DNA of 53,539 nt. It comes from Pseudomonadota bacterium (lineage in GTDB: Bacteria > Pseudomonadota > Alphaproteobacteria > Rhizobiales > Beijerinckiaceae). Position 1 is the first letter of the stretch, and each line of letters opens with the position of its first letter. The position numbers and the translations under genes were made by a program. The notes beneath the pieces are model-generated. The model was not told the origin of the DNA. It saw only the letters and a program-made list of their open reading frames with translations, and did no database searches. Below are positions 16,785-24,132 of this stretch, piece after piece. The stretch covers positions 1 to 53,539 of the forward strand of contig JAEWKH010000037.1 of NCBI GenBank assembly GCA_023386155.1, read 5' to 3'.

Positions 16785-17486
16785 TCAGAACAGCCGCTGC
16801 TGCTGAGTGTCGTCCTGGCGCGCGTTGTTAACAGATCGCGACCTGAGGAAATTCAGAAACGCCTCCTGCGATGATGTCGCCTTCTCTAGGAGGTTCCCTC
16901 TCTGCAGCGCCACAAACAAAGCTACAGAATACGCTTGGCAGTTGATGGACTTCTCAGGATTGAACTCAATGTCAGTGAAGGCAGAGTACCCAGCGAGACG
17001 GTCGGCGAGATCCTTCCTTCCTTTCAGGGCGGAGATGTAAAGCCAGTCGTAGAATGCAGTTTGCGGCTCAAGGCCCCAATCGCGTCCCATGAACCGGAAG
17101 CCGGTTAGCCGGCCAGACGTTTGCAGGCGCTCATCCCTTTTGGCATCTCGTGGGGCCATGGCGAACATGTCTGTGAATGGGCCAGCCTTCTCGAAGACCT
17201 TGCTGCCCTGAAAAGCACATTCCACGCTGAGCCATCGGTCGAGAGCCGCGTCCATGAACGTGAGGTTGAAAGCGCTTAGTGAGACGCCGAGCTTATCCTG
17301 GGACTTGCTGGATATCTCCAAAACGCGATCGACGCCCGACAGAGTTCGGGCCGCCTCGTGAAGCGAATCGATGGACTTCTGCTTCTGCGAAACGGCAAGG
17401 CCGGGGTGCCACTGGAAGTCCACGTACTGCGTGCGGACGGGACATGGCCCTGAAGTATCTGGAATGAATATTGGTCTTTTCGCCAT
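16785..17486 (-). CDS. darG: DarT1-associated NADAR antitoxin
   Basis: A 233-residue protein with an N-terminal segment typical of DarT1-linked NADAR proteins (VDFQWHPGLAVSQKQKSIDSLHEAA, then LEISSKSQDKLGVSLSAFNL). The NADAR hallmarks follow: SVECAFQGSKVFEKAGPFTD near residue 90, and GRDWGLEPQTAFYDWLYISAL near residue 135. NADAR proteins are YbiA-like N-glycosidases that remove ADP-ribose from guanine bases, so this protein should reverse the damage caused by the toxin encoded 14 bp upstream. The toxin-first order and short spacing argue for one transcript. It ends 57 bp from the hairpin behind the convergent integrase. Confidence 0.85.
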   Translation of the reverse strand: MAKRPIFIPDTSGPCPVRTQYVDFQWHPGLAVSQKQKSIDSLHEAARTLSGVDRVLEISSKSQDKLGVSLSAFNLTFMDAALDRWLSVECAFQGSKVFEKAGPFTDMFAMAPRDAKRDERLQTSGRLTGFRFMGRDWGLEPQTAFYDWLYISALKGRKDLADRLAGYSAFTDIEFNPEKSINCQAYSVALFVALQRGNLLEKATSSQEAFLNFLRSRSVNNARQDDTQQQRLF

Positions 17487-17500
17487 GAGTCGCTCGGTGT

Positions 17501-19264
17501 TTAGAATGGGACATCCGTCAATTTAATTTTTCCCCTTTCAAGGGCGCTTAGTGGCTCATCCACTCGGGCGCCTTGTTGCCATTGGACAGCTCGCCCGCTA
17601 GCTACGGCGCTATAAGTCCACCCTGATTTTCGCACATAGGAGCGCGGGGAAAAGAAGCCGCTGCCTTCGGCGTGAATAGAAATAGGCTTAGCCCCACAGC
17701 AACTCTTGTACTTTTCAGCGACGTGAGCGCTGCCGACGACCAGGCTGCGGATGAGTTCTGGCGATATTCTATCGAAAACAAGCAGTTCCGCCTGAACATC
17801 TGTTGGATCGTACGATTTTAGATATTGCTTCTCACGAGAGGGTAGGTCATCGGAAGGCGGGAACATGGCCTCGAACGCTGAAACCCGCTTGCGTTCAGCT
17901 AGAGGCAGCCTGCTCATGCGTCGGTCCGCTGCATTATTCCGGCAGAAGGCAACGGCATGGGTCCATAGAGTCGATGCATCCAGAACAAGGATCACCCAAT
18001 CCTGGCCGGGATTCTCTGATCGATACTTGAAGAACATTTTGTCATTCGGGTGCGCGATTGAAAGGCAGATCGCGTCAGGATGGCCATCATAGCGGCTGTG
18101 GTCATTCACAAGAGGGCGAATGCCCTTGTCTTTCAGCGCCGTCAGCGAACCAAGTCCGTGCTCCATGATCGAGCCCAGGTTCTCCGCCCTGGTGAAATGG
18201 ACAAGGAACGGAATCCCTAGGGTTTCTGCCCTGTTCCTGATCTCGGAGGCAGTCTCGTCGAGAGGGACAGTCGTAACGGGATTAAAAGGATCCGTCTGTG
18301 ACTGGCGAGTTCCAACAGGACCAAATGAAGTCTCAGCATATATCTCATAGGCATCGGGCCTACGTAGTTCCTCCTCGACACGCTTTCTGATGGGGCCGAG
18401 AACACCACCAGACGGCAACCCAACATAGTTTTCCCAGACCCGCGCAAGTAGAAGCCTTTTGTAGATCTCAAAGGCGCCAAGTTTACGCAGCTTCTCCTCG
18501 ACCTTCCTCCGAAGCTTTTCACTGGCCCAGATTTCTTGGACGACCTCGGAAAGAAAGAGGTCTCGCTCATTCTTGAGCGACAAGATCTTATTCTGGATGG
18601 CGTCAGCAATCTTTGAATTAGGATGCCTAAGCGGATAATCGAAACTAGGAAGTTCCGGTATAGAAGGGGCAGGTCTACTTCCCCCCTTTGTGCTCTCAAT
18701 GTTTTCCTTCAACCTTAGGGCAATCTCATCATACTTGCGCTGGGACTCATTGAAGTGTTTTCTGAGCACTGGATCGCTCTCAAGCCGATTCTCCAGATCG
18801 ACAGCCGTCTTCGATGCCTCTACGGCTGCTTTGATTAGGGCTCGCTCCTTGTAGATTGTTAAGGAGAGTTCGCTAGTCGCCCGATCGACCTCCTTTTGGA
18901 GGGTCATAAAGTCATCGAGATCATCCAGTGCCTTTGCGACCTTATGGGTTGCAAGGGTTGCACGTTCCAGCAGCCCGGATTTCTTTTCGCTGTCCTGAGG
19001 TTTAGCATCATGGGTCGCAAGGGTTGTACGTTCCAGCAACCCGGATCTCTTTGCGCTGTCCTGAGATTTAGCATCTCCAGAGAGGGGTACGATTGCGCCC
19101 TTACCCACCGACTCGTGTGAGGGTGCCGGTGCCGTACTCCTTTCTGGTGTCTCGTCCGGACCGAACAAGTCTTTGATTAATTTGTAGCCTCCAACGATGG
19201 GGACTATTATCATCGCTAGAGCGACCGCAGCACCAAGAAGCAATTCTAGATCGAGCATCGCCAT
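17501..19264 (-). CDS. darT: DarT-type DNA ADP-ribosyltransferase toxin with membrane-anchored N-terminal extension
   Basis: A 587-residue protein from ATG 19264 (an in-frame start at 19288 is possible). The C-terminal ~235 residues match the DarT/DUF4433 fold: LVHFTRAENLGSIMEHGL (NAD+-binding His near residue 356), NDHSRYDG, then PTDVQAELLVF, with the catalytic Glu near residue 493. DarT enzymes attach ADP-ribose to single-stranded DNA bases and block phage replication. Unusually, the protein starts with a strong transmembrane helix (LLLGAAVALAMIIVPIVGGY, residues ~8-27). A linker with two near-identical 22-residue repeats (core SGLLER[TA]TLATH) follows, then a long charged coiled coil (~residues 85-250). 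Most DarT proteins are only the ~200-residue catalytic domain. Its antitoxin gene is 14 bp downstream. Confidence 0.85.
   Translation of the reverse strand: MAMLDLELLLGAAVALAMIIVPIVGGYKLIKDLFGPDETPERSTAPAPSHESVGKGAIVPLSGDAKSQDSAKRSGLLERTTLATHDAKPQDSEKKSGLLERATLATHKVAKALDDLDDFMTLQKEVDRATSELSLTIYKERALIKAAVEASKTAVDLENRLESDPVLRKHFNESQRKYDEIALRLKENIESTKGGSRPAPSIPELPSFDYPLRHPNSKIADAIQNKILSLKNERDLFLSEVVQEIWASEKLRRKVEEKLRKLGAFEIYKRLLLARVWENYVGLPSGGVLGPIRKRVEEELRRPDAYEIYAETSFGPVGTRQSQTDPFNPVTTVPLDETASEIRNRAETLGIPFLVHFTRAENLGSIMEHGLGSLTALKDKGIRPLVNDHSRYDGHPDAICLSIAHPNDKMFFKYRSENPGQDWVILVLDASTLWTHAVAFCRNNAADRRMSRLPLAERKRVSAFEAMFPPSDDLPSREKQYLKSYDPTDVQAELLVFDRISPELIRSLVVGSAHVAEKYKSCCGAKPISIHAEGSGFFSPRSYVRKSGWTYSAVASGRAVQWQQGARVDEPLSALERGKIKLTDVPF
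18944..19075 (-). repeat. Two 66-bp direct repeats inside darT
   Basis: Units 18944-19009 and 19010-19075 are adjacent, in frame and about 88% alike, encoding the two SGLLER[TA]TLATH-containing 22-residue repeats of the linker. This is a simple tandem duplication that lengthens the arm between the membrane helix and the coiled coil. Confidence 0.8.
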
Positions 19265-19692
19265 CTGCCCCCGTCCCAACCACCTCATCTCTGGGCTGTC
19301 AGCCCGAGGCGGTAGATTTCTGTTCTCGACCTAAGCTTCCGCCGGATCGCTTATTTTATCCGGAACAGTATGAAAATTATCTGCCCGTTAGCAAGCGCGG
19401 CGACACCAGGCGGGCCTGGGCTTGCCTTCATCAAGAAGAGTCACATGCCCGTGTCATGGAATGGGCCAGGGAAGCTGGGCCGCTTGACGTGAACCGCTGG
19501 GGCCGCCAGACTCGCCCCCGGTTCCTACGAAAACCACCGAGGCCGGTCGGGTTCGCCCGCCGGCCTAATCCGTTCCGGGGAGAACAGACGTTCTACGGGG
19601 AGCTAAGGGGGAGCAAACGGGGGTGAACAAAGCATGTCGGGGGGTGACGAACGGCTCCCCGTCGGATAGAGAAACCCTTGTTTCCCCTAAGG
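19265..19692. other. Gap between darT and tRNA without recognised gene
   Basis: About 430 bp. It should contain the darT promoter (near 19290-19370, a locally AT-richer stretch) and the tRNA promoter. No open frame with coding character, no second tRNA and no clear repeat was seen. The part from 19560 to 19690 is G-rich (runs such as AAGGGGG, ACGGGG). Confidence 0.4.
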
Positions 19693-19768
19693 GGGCCTGT
19701 AGCTCAATGGTTAGAGCCGGCCGCTCATAACGGTCTGGTTGCAGGTTCGAGTCCTGCCGGGCCCACCA
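19693..19768 (+). tRNA. tRNA-Ile2 (anticodon CAU, probably lysidine-modified)
   Basis: A complete 76-nt cloverleaf with encoded CCA. The acceptor stem is GGGCCTG/CGGGCCC with one G-U pair; the D arm is GCTC...GAGC; the anticodon stem is GGCCG/CGGTC with loop CTCATAA (anticodon CAU at 19726-19728); the T arm is GCAGG-TTCGAGT-CCTGC. The acceptor stem and anticodon loop resemble bacterial tRNA-Ile2 (read as AUA after TilS modification) rather than the elongator tRNA-Met; a Met identity is not excluded. The 3' half is probably the attachment core for the adjacent prophage integrase. Confidence 0.9.
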
Positions 19769-19782
19769 ATCTTTTCAATGGC
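19741..19782. other. Probable attL of the prophage (tRNA 3' end)
   Basis: The integrase gene ends 14 bp after the tRNA CCA and is transcribed toward it, the standard layout for tRNA-targeting tyrosine recombinases. The T-arm and acceptor 3' strand (19741-19768) are the expected duplicated core. No second copy was found in this window, so attR should lie to the right of 53539. Confidence 0.6.
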
Positions 19783-20985
19783 TTAGGCAGTGGTCTTTCG
19801 CCTCTCCCGCTCCTCAACCAATGAAATAACCAATTTTTCCTTCGGCTTTTCGGGTCGAAGACGATAGCCGAGCGCTGTGGCCGCGCCTTTCAGGTGGTCT
19901 GGATGATGGTGGCCGTACACACGATCCAGCATCTCGACGCTCATCCCAAGGAAGCCGGCCGCTTCCCACTTGTCGACGCCGAGCTGCATCAACCAAGTCG
20001 CTGCGGTGTGGCGCAACGTGTGCGGGGTGACTCGACCTTCCAGCTTGGTAAGTCGGACGGCCGTTCCGAATCCGGTCTTCACTGATGACACGCCCTTACC
20101 GTTCCACTCGACGAAATGCTCGTTGGCGATGCCCCTGTCTTTCCAGCGCCGAAGGTGCGCCAGGAGGCGCGGTGGGATCGGGACAGGAGGTTGCCGCTTC
20201 TTCGTCGCGCGTTTTCCGCTCGCGAGGCGGTAGAAGATCCCATTCTCCAGGTCGATGAATGATTTGCCCTCGGCTCTGAAGGGAGAGGCCGTCGCAATCG
20301 CGCCGGCCCGCGTTCCGGTATAGAGACCGATCAGGATAAATCGAGCCACATGACGGAGGGGGCGCTTGTCTGTTTCGATCTTCTGACCTTTCAGAAGGCC
20401 GCGGTGCACCGTCTGGACTTCGCGATATCGCCACGCCCTCCATAGCAGGGCCGCGGCTTCCTTGCGCGTAAGCCACCGATCCCGAGGTGTCCCCTTCTCA
20501 GGCAGAACAACCCGAACGATGCCCCGATGCAATCCTTCTTTGGCGTGGTAGTTGATGGCAGAGCGCAGGTCTTCGAGATCTCGCCGGGCACCACCATCGG
20601 AGCCGCGCTCCTTGGTATAGGCGCGGCAGCTCTTGCCGTTGACCTCGGACAGCTTCTTGTCGCCCCAAAAGTCATTTAGGCGTTGGATCCGTTCCTCTAA
20701 TGCCTTTGGGTCTGCCTGCCGCTCCGCTCTATCATCCAAGTAGATCGAAAGGACATCCGCGATATCGATGTCCTCTATGTCCCGCTCTTTGCGCTTCGGC
20801 TGATACTTCTCGGCTATGTATTCAGCGAGTTTTCTTTCCGCATCTGCAGTTTCGCCCTCAAGGCATCCTGTGGAGATATGCTTGCTGCCGTCGATGATGA
20901 TCCAGACAGCCTGACCGACGAACTTCCCGTCGCGCCATCTCGCCGGCCTGAGCCAGAGCCTTGCGCCTTTGGCACCCCTTGGCAT
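19783..20985 (-). CDS. int: Prophage tyrosine integrase
   Basis: A 400-residue site-specific recombinase transcribed toward the tRNA. Catalytic residues are R226 (GLYTGTRAG), H322-x-x-R325 (HTLRH) and Y357 (VYGHH). The N-terminal ARLWLRPARWRDGKFVGQAVW segment resembles the arm-binding region of the related left integrase. ATG 20985 lies inside the overlapping xis-like gene, so the two are translationally linked. It catalyses integration at, and with Xis excision from, the tRNA-Ile2 gene. The C-terminal ~30 residues (PEKPKEKLVISLVEERERRK) are a charged tail. Confidence 0.95.
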   Translation of the reverse strand: MPRGAKGARLWLRPARWRDGKFVGQAVWIIIDGSKHISTGCLEGETADAERKLAEYIAEKYQPKRKERDIEDIDIADVLSIYLDDRAERQADPKALEERIQRLNDFWGDKKLSEVNGKSCRAYTKERGSDGGARRDLEDLRSAINYHAKEGLHRGIVRVVLPEKGTPRDRWLTRKEAAALLWRAWRYREVQTVHRGLLKGQKIETDKRPLRHVARFILIGLYTGTRAGAIATASPFRAEGKSFIDLENGIFYRLASGKRATKKRQPPVPIPPRLLAHLRRWKDRGIANEHFVEWNGKGVSSVKTGFGTAVRLTKLEGRVTPHTLRHTAATWLMQLGVDKWEAAGFLGMSVEMLDRVYGHHHPDHLKGAATALGYRLRPEKPKEKLVISLVEERERRKTTA

Positions 20986-21194
20986 AGCAGCCTCATCTCC
21001 TCGATGCGCCGCAAGGTGGTATAATCCCTGCCGGCGGTGCGCTCGATTACGAGCCGTCCTTTCGCCGCTTCCTTCCTCAGGCCGCTGGCTGTCATTGAGC
21101 CGTCAGGATAAGCGATGGCCGCGGCCACCGCGAGACGGAGAGGATCATCGGGCCCGATTTGATCGCGTCTGGGGATAACAGAGCTGTGCTTCAT
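20814..21194 (-). CDS. Excisionase-like small protein overlapping int
   Basis: A 126-residue protein from ATG 21194, with GGAGG 8 bp upstream; its ATG overlaps the stop of the methyltransferase gene (ATGA). The N-terminal ~65 residues (DPLRLAVAAAIAYPDGSMTASGLRKEAAKGRLVIERTAGRDYTTLRRIEEMRLLC) look like a compact helix-turn-helix, as in excisionase-family proteins. The Ser/Gly-rich C-terminus lies over the integrase gene in another frame (172 bp overlap). The same gene pair architecture is seen for the left element. It is assigned as Xis from context and fold; a transcriptional regulator is possible. Confidence 0.6.
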   Translation of the reverse strand: MKHSSVIPRRDQIGPDDPLRLAVAAAIAYPDGSMTASGLRKEAAKGRLVIERTAGRDYTTLRRIEEMRLLCQGVPKAQGSGSGRRDGATGSSSVRLSGSSSTAASISPQDALRAKLQMRKENSLNT

Positions 21195-21790
21195 GCTTCA
21201 GACCTCCGCAGCCATCCCAAAGCAGGTGCGTCTACCGATGGCGCCGTCCTGTCCCAGACGGCCCAACACCAGTCCGCCGTGCCGCCGCCCGCCTTGTTAC
21301 CCTCTGCCAGCCATTCGCCCGGCGGGCAGGATACACGGGGCGTGATGATCCAGATCCGGTGCGGCGGCAGTTCGGTCCAAAGGCCATTGGCGCGCCCGGA
21401 GCCCGCCAGGAACTTCAGGTCGCAGAAGGCGGCCACCTTCCCATTGACCAGTGTCAGGGCCTTCCGGATGAAAGCCTCAGTGCCCTTTCCTCTGAAGAAG
21501 GGTGGGTTCATGACGATGTTCTGGGCTCGAGGCTGGGTCACCTCCATGAAGTTGACGCCGCCTTCGATGAAGTAGCGGTTCCGGCGCTTGATTAGATCCG
21601 TGCCGACGACGTCGTAGCCGGCCGCGAGAGCCACTTCGAGAATGTTGCCTTGCCCGCAGCTCGGATCCCAGATGGTACCGATGAAGCGCTCTGCCTCGAG
21701 TAATTGCTCAGTAGCGCGGAGCTCCTCGACATACCAGTCGTGCGGATCCCGGGCCCAGGTGTGGGCTTGCTTGACAGCGGCCGTCATCAT
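21191..21790 (-). CDS. Phage N6-adenine-type DNA methyltransferase
   Basis: A 199-residue class I SAM-dependent methyltransferase. Motif I is DPSCGQGN (residues ~43-50) followed by GYDVVGTDL, with the acidic residue that binds the SAM ribose. The catalytic motif IV is NPPF (in IVMNPPFFRGKG, near residue 95), typical of amino-group DNA methyltransferases. No target recognition domain is visible, so specificity may be relaxed. It starts at ATG 21790 overlapping the previous stop and couples to the xis-like gene downstream. It probably protects phage DNA from host restriction. Confidence 0.8.
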   Translation of the reverse strand: MMTAAVKQAHTWARDPHDWYVEELRATEQLLEAERFIGTIWDPSCGQGNILEVALAAGYDVVGTDLIKRRNRYFIEGGVNFMEVTQPRAQNIVMNPPFFRGKGTEAFIRKALTLVNGKVAAFCDLKFLAGSGRANGLWTELPPHRIWIITPRVSCPPGEWLAEGNKAGGGTADWCWAVWDRTAPSVDAPALGWLRRSEA

Positions 21791-22098
21791 TCCAGCCCTC
21801 GCTTCAGGATCTCGTCGATGGCGGTCCCAGCCACACCAGAGGCGTTGCCGAGCTCATCGCGCGTCATGGCGCCTGCAAGGGTTTGGAGGCAGCAGCCGTG
21901 CTGTAGGGCGAGGCTGATGCTGACAGCGGCGTCCCGGGCGAGAGCGGTCAGGTCGCTGGACACCTGATGGCAGTCTATGAAAACCTCCATCGGTCTGCCC
22001 TCCGTGTCGTAGCCAACGTCGACCGTGTAGCCTGTGCCGCGGAACTCGCAGTCGAAGATGATAGACGGTCGGCGGTTGGGAAGGATCATCCTACTCAT
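21787..22098 (-). CDS. TSCPD domain protein
   Basis: A 103-residue protein. ATG 22098 (SRMILPNRR) was preferred to the in-frame GTG at 22110. Residues ~15-85 (GYTVDVGYDTEGRPMEVFIDCHQVSSDLTALARDAAVSISLALQHG) match the TSCPD domain. That domain is otherwise found at the C-terminus of class II ribonucleotide reductases (NrdJ) and as stand-alone proteins in alphaproteobacterial phages. No reductase is encoded nearby. The role is unknown; it may modulate host nucleotide reduction, which is inference. It overlaps the methyltransferase gene by 4 bp. Confidence 0.7.
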   Translation of the reverse strand: MSRMILPNRRPSIIFDCEFRGTGYTVDVGYDTEGRPMEVFIDCHQVSSDLTALARDAAVSISLALQHGCCLQTLAGAMTRDELGNASGVAGTAIDEILKRGLE

Positions 22099-22113
22099 GC
22101 AGCTCAACACTTA

Positions 22114-22130
22114 TGGTTCTATAAGAACCA
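22114..22130. promoter_or_regulatory. 7-bp palindrome upstream of the TSCPD gene
   Basis: TGGTTCT-ATA-AGAACCA is a perfect inverted repeat 15 bp before the TSCPD start codon, in an 84-bp gap. It may be an operator or a leader hairpin for the leftward methyltransferase-xis-int transcript. Confidence 0.45.
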
Positions 22131-22182
22131 CCGATATCAGTGGCTCGCTTGTGTATGATGAAGGTTTAGGGTTGTATTTCTC

Positions 22183-22935
22183 TCAGAAGCGAAATGCATT
22201 GCTATCGATGCGCTCACCCAAAGTGGTTGGGCCGTCGTCGAATAGCTGGGCATCGAGGGATTGATGCGCGCCCTTCTCGGGGAACATCGCGTAAGCTTTT
22301 GTGCGGTGGGTCTTCACTGCATCTTTGATGCCCTCGAATGGCACCTTGCCGTCGAGCACATCGAGCGTAAGACTCGAAACGATTTCCTCGCGAATATGGG
22401 GGCGATCCCGAAGCCCCTTCATGGCCTCTTGCACGAGTGCTGGTACGGCCTCGCGCTGTTCTCGCGTCAGCTTGGTCTTCACGGCGCAGCCCCTGTAATC
22501 TGGATTTTTCCTTAATCCCAAGTACCAACCGCGCCTCACCAGGGCTCGTACGTTTCGTCCGGGGAAGTGTTCGGCCAACTCGGCATTCTTCATTGTCGGA
22601 TAAAGCCGCACGAAAAGCTTATTCTCTTCCTTCGACCATCGCACATGATCCGGTCGCTTGAGGCAATCCGCAATACGGCGGCGAGTCTTGATGGCGGATT
22701 TTGTGCGACCGGGTACATCTTTGCCTTCTGCCAACAAGGCCAACTCTTCCTTCGACCATGGCGGCGCGGCTGTGCGTGGCTTGCGCTTCTTCGCTATAGC
22801 TTCCCGGTTCGCCTTGGTTCGACAGGCGTTGCATGTCCGGTTACTCCTAAGCAATGCCGCCAATGTCGGATGGTGAATCCCGCCGCAGCGCGGGCACTCA
22901 ATTTGGAATTCTGCCTTCTCTCCACGCATTCTCAT
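22183..22935 (-). CDS. Zinc-ribbon and SANT/Myb-like phage DNA-binding protein
   Basis: A 250-residue protein. The N-terminus has two Cys pairs (CPRCG...CNAC, residues ~14-42), probably a zinc ribbon. Two SANT/Myb-like segments follow, each beginning with a Trp-Ser-Lys-Glu-Glu core (PPWSKEELALL near residue 58 and VRWSKEENKLF near 98). The C-terminus contains SLDAQLFDDGPTTLGERI, which resembles the short motif seen at the junction of sigma-factor regions. ATG 22935 overlaps the stop of the upstream gene. The combination suggests a DNA-binding regulator, perhaps controlling phage transcription; I cannot name the family. Confidence 0.65.
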   Translation of the reverse strand: MRMRGEKAEFQIECPRCGGIHHPTLAALLRSNRTCNACRTKANREAIAKKRKPRTAAPPWSKEELALLAEGKDVPGRTKSAIKTRRRIADCLKRPDHVRWSKEENKLFVRLYPTMKNAELAEHFPGRNVRALVRRGWYLGLRKNPDYRGCAVKTKLTREQREAVPALVQEAMKGLRDRPHIREEIVSSLTLDVLDGKVPFEGIKDAVKTHRTKAYAMFPEKGAHQSLDAQLFDDGPTTLGERIDSNAFRF

Positions 22936-23276
22936 GCTGCCACTCCATCTGCAGGATCGCGCGGCAGTAACGCGACTTCACATTCCCGGTACAGGACCGC
23001 GTCCCCGAACAAAGCCGATGCGGCTGAGATCTGCCAGTCCCAGCCTTCAAGGGCTTTGAGCTTCTCCAGTACCTTTCTCTGGCGCTGCACACTGTGGGCA
23101 AGCACCAAAGAGATCTTCTCCATGGCGGCAAGGTGTTCTTCGAGTACCGCGACAGCGACTTCGCGCTTCTGCTTGGTTTCTAGCTGGTTGCCGGATTCTT
23201 GTTGGCTTGGTTCTGTTACTGCTTCCGCATGACTTGGGCCGGAAAGTCCATCTAAGTTTTGGAACGCACTCGCCAT
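22932..23276 (-). CDS. Unknown 114-residue early phage protein
   Basis: Starts at ATG 23276 with GGAGA upstream. The first ~35 residues are polar and probably disordered; residues ~38-75 form an amphipathic helix (REVAVAVLEEHLAAMEKISLVLAHSVQRQRKVLEKLKAL); the C-terminus has more order. No family is recognised. It is the first gene of a leftward transcript that covers the zinc/SANT protein, and its promoter lies in the repeat-rich operator-like region at 23301-23340 next to the CI-like repressor gene, so it is probably under repressor control. Confidence 0.6.
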   Translation of the reverse strand: MASAFQNLDGLSGPSHAEAVTEPSQQESGNQLETKQKREVAVAVLEEHLAAMEKISLVLAHSVQRQRKVLEKLKALEGWDWQISAASALFGDAVLYRECEVALLPRDPADGVAA

Positions 23277-23300
23277 GCATGTCTCCGTTGATTAACGAAA

Positions 23301-23340
23301 ACACACTAAATGCGTTAAATGCGTTTAGTCAACACACTAA
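23301..23340. promoter_or_regulatory. Operator-like repeat cluster
   Basis: Two adjacent copies of AAATGCGTT (23308-23316, 23317-23325) are framed by the inverted pair ACTAAA/TTTAGT (23305-23310, 23324-23329) and by direct copies of ACACACTAA at 23301 and 23332, 31 bp apart. The cluster sits between the end of the CI-like gene and the start of the leftward early gene, an expected repressor binding region. Confidence 0.55.
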
Positions 23341-23352
23341 TGCATATTTATT

Positions 23353-24027
23353 TTAACGCCCTGGTCTGCGACCCACGACACGGTGGCATATGGGCCAGTC
23401 TACACGGGATACCATGAACTCGGCATCCTCACCCTCAGGCGGGTTCCACTGCCTCAGGTGCCATTCCGTACGGGCAATCTTCTCGAGGCGCTTGATCATT
23501 GCACGGTCGTCATGCGCGTCGTTCGTGTAGAAAATGCAGGTCGTGCCGGCTAGCGGCGGCAACCGAGGATTCACTTCGGCGGTATCGCCCGGCTCGTATT
23601 CCGGGAACATCGAATCACCTGAAATATAGACGGTATAGGCACCCTCCACGTTGGCCAGATGCTCCGGCGCCGGCACATAGTCGAGAGCTGTCTTTTCGAT
23701 GATCATGACGCCCGGTCCGCCCTCCACAGCGGCATAGCGAGGAATCATGACCCGTCCTAATGAAGACAAAGAAGGGGCGGGACCATTGTAGGTGGCTTCG
23801 GTCCGGCCAACAGATCTCCGTATATTTCGGTCGAGCCGCTCTTCAAGCTCGGGAGAATCAATTCCGAGCGCTTTTAGAATGGCCGGAGTTTTCCTGGACC
23901 AACTAGTCAGGCCACGCTCAATGCGGTCGACTGTCGACTGATTTGTCCCGGCCATCTCGGCCACTTTTTGCTGGGACCATCCTCTTTTCTCACGCTCGGC
24001 TCTGATCAGTTCGCCTAACTCACTCAT
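23353..24027 (-). CDS. CI-like phage repressor (HTH plus S24 peptidase)
   Basis: A 224-residue LexA/CI-type repressor. Residues ~1-60 are an HTH_3 domain (LIRAEREKRGWSQQKVAEMAGTNQSTVDRIERG). Residues ~95-215 form the S24 dimerisation/autocleavage domain, with S139 (GDSMFP) and K179 (MIKRL) as the Ser-Lys dyad. I do not see an unambiguous Ala-Gly cleavage site in the linker, so RecA-stimulated autocleavage is likely but not certain. It faces the Cro-like gene across a divergent gap with palindromes, the classic lysogeny switch. Confidence 0.93.
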   Translation of the reverse strand: MSELGELIRAEREKRGWSQQKVAEMAGTNQSTVDRIERGLTSWSRKTPAILKALGIDSPELEERLDRNIRRSVGRTEATYNGPAPSLSSLGRVMIPRYAAVEGGPGVMIIEKTALDYVPAPEHLANVEGAYTVYISGDSMFPEYEPGDTAEVNPRLPPLAGTTCIFYTNDAHDDRAMIKRLEKIARTEWHLRQWNPPEGEDAEFMVSRVDWPICHRVVGRRPGR

Positions 24028-24045
24028 GTTAACCCCCTAGAATGC

Positions 24046-24106
24046 AAACGCGTTTCTCAAGTTTCTACACGAAAATGCGTAGAAACACAAACCTACTTGC
24101 GCAAGT
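24046..24106. promoter_or_regulatory. Lysogeny switch operator region
   Basis: Three palindromes lie in the ~105-bp gap between the CI-like and Cro-like genes: AAACGCGTTT (24046-24055), GTTTCTAC/GTAGAAAC (arms 24061-24068 and 24079-24086), and ACTTGCGCAAGT (24095-24106). They are good candidates for CI and Cro binding over the two divergent promoters. Confidence 0.6.
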
Positions 24107-24132
24107 GTGTAAAATGGGTTAACAAGTGGGTT

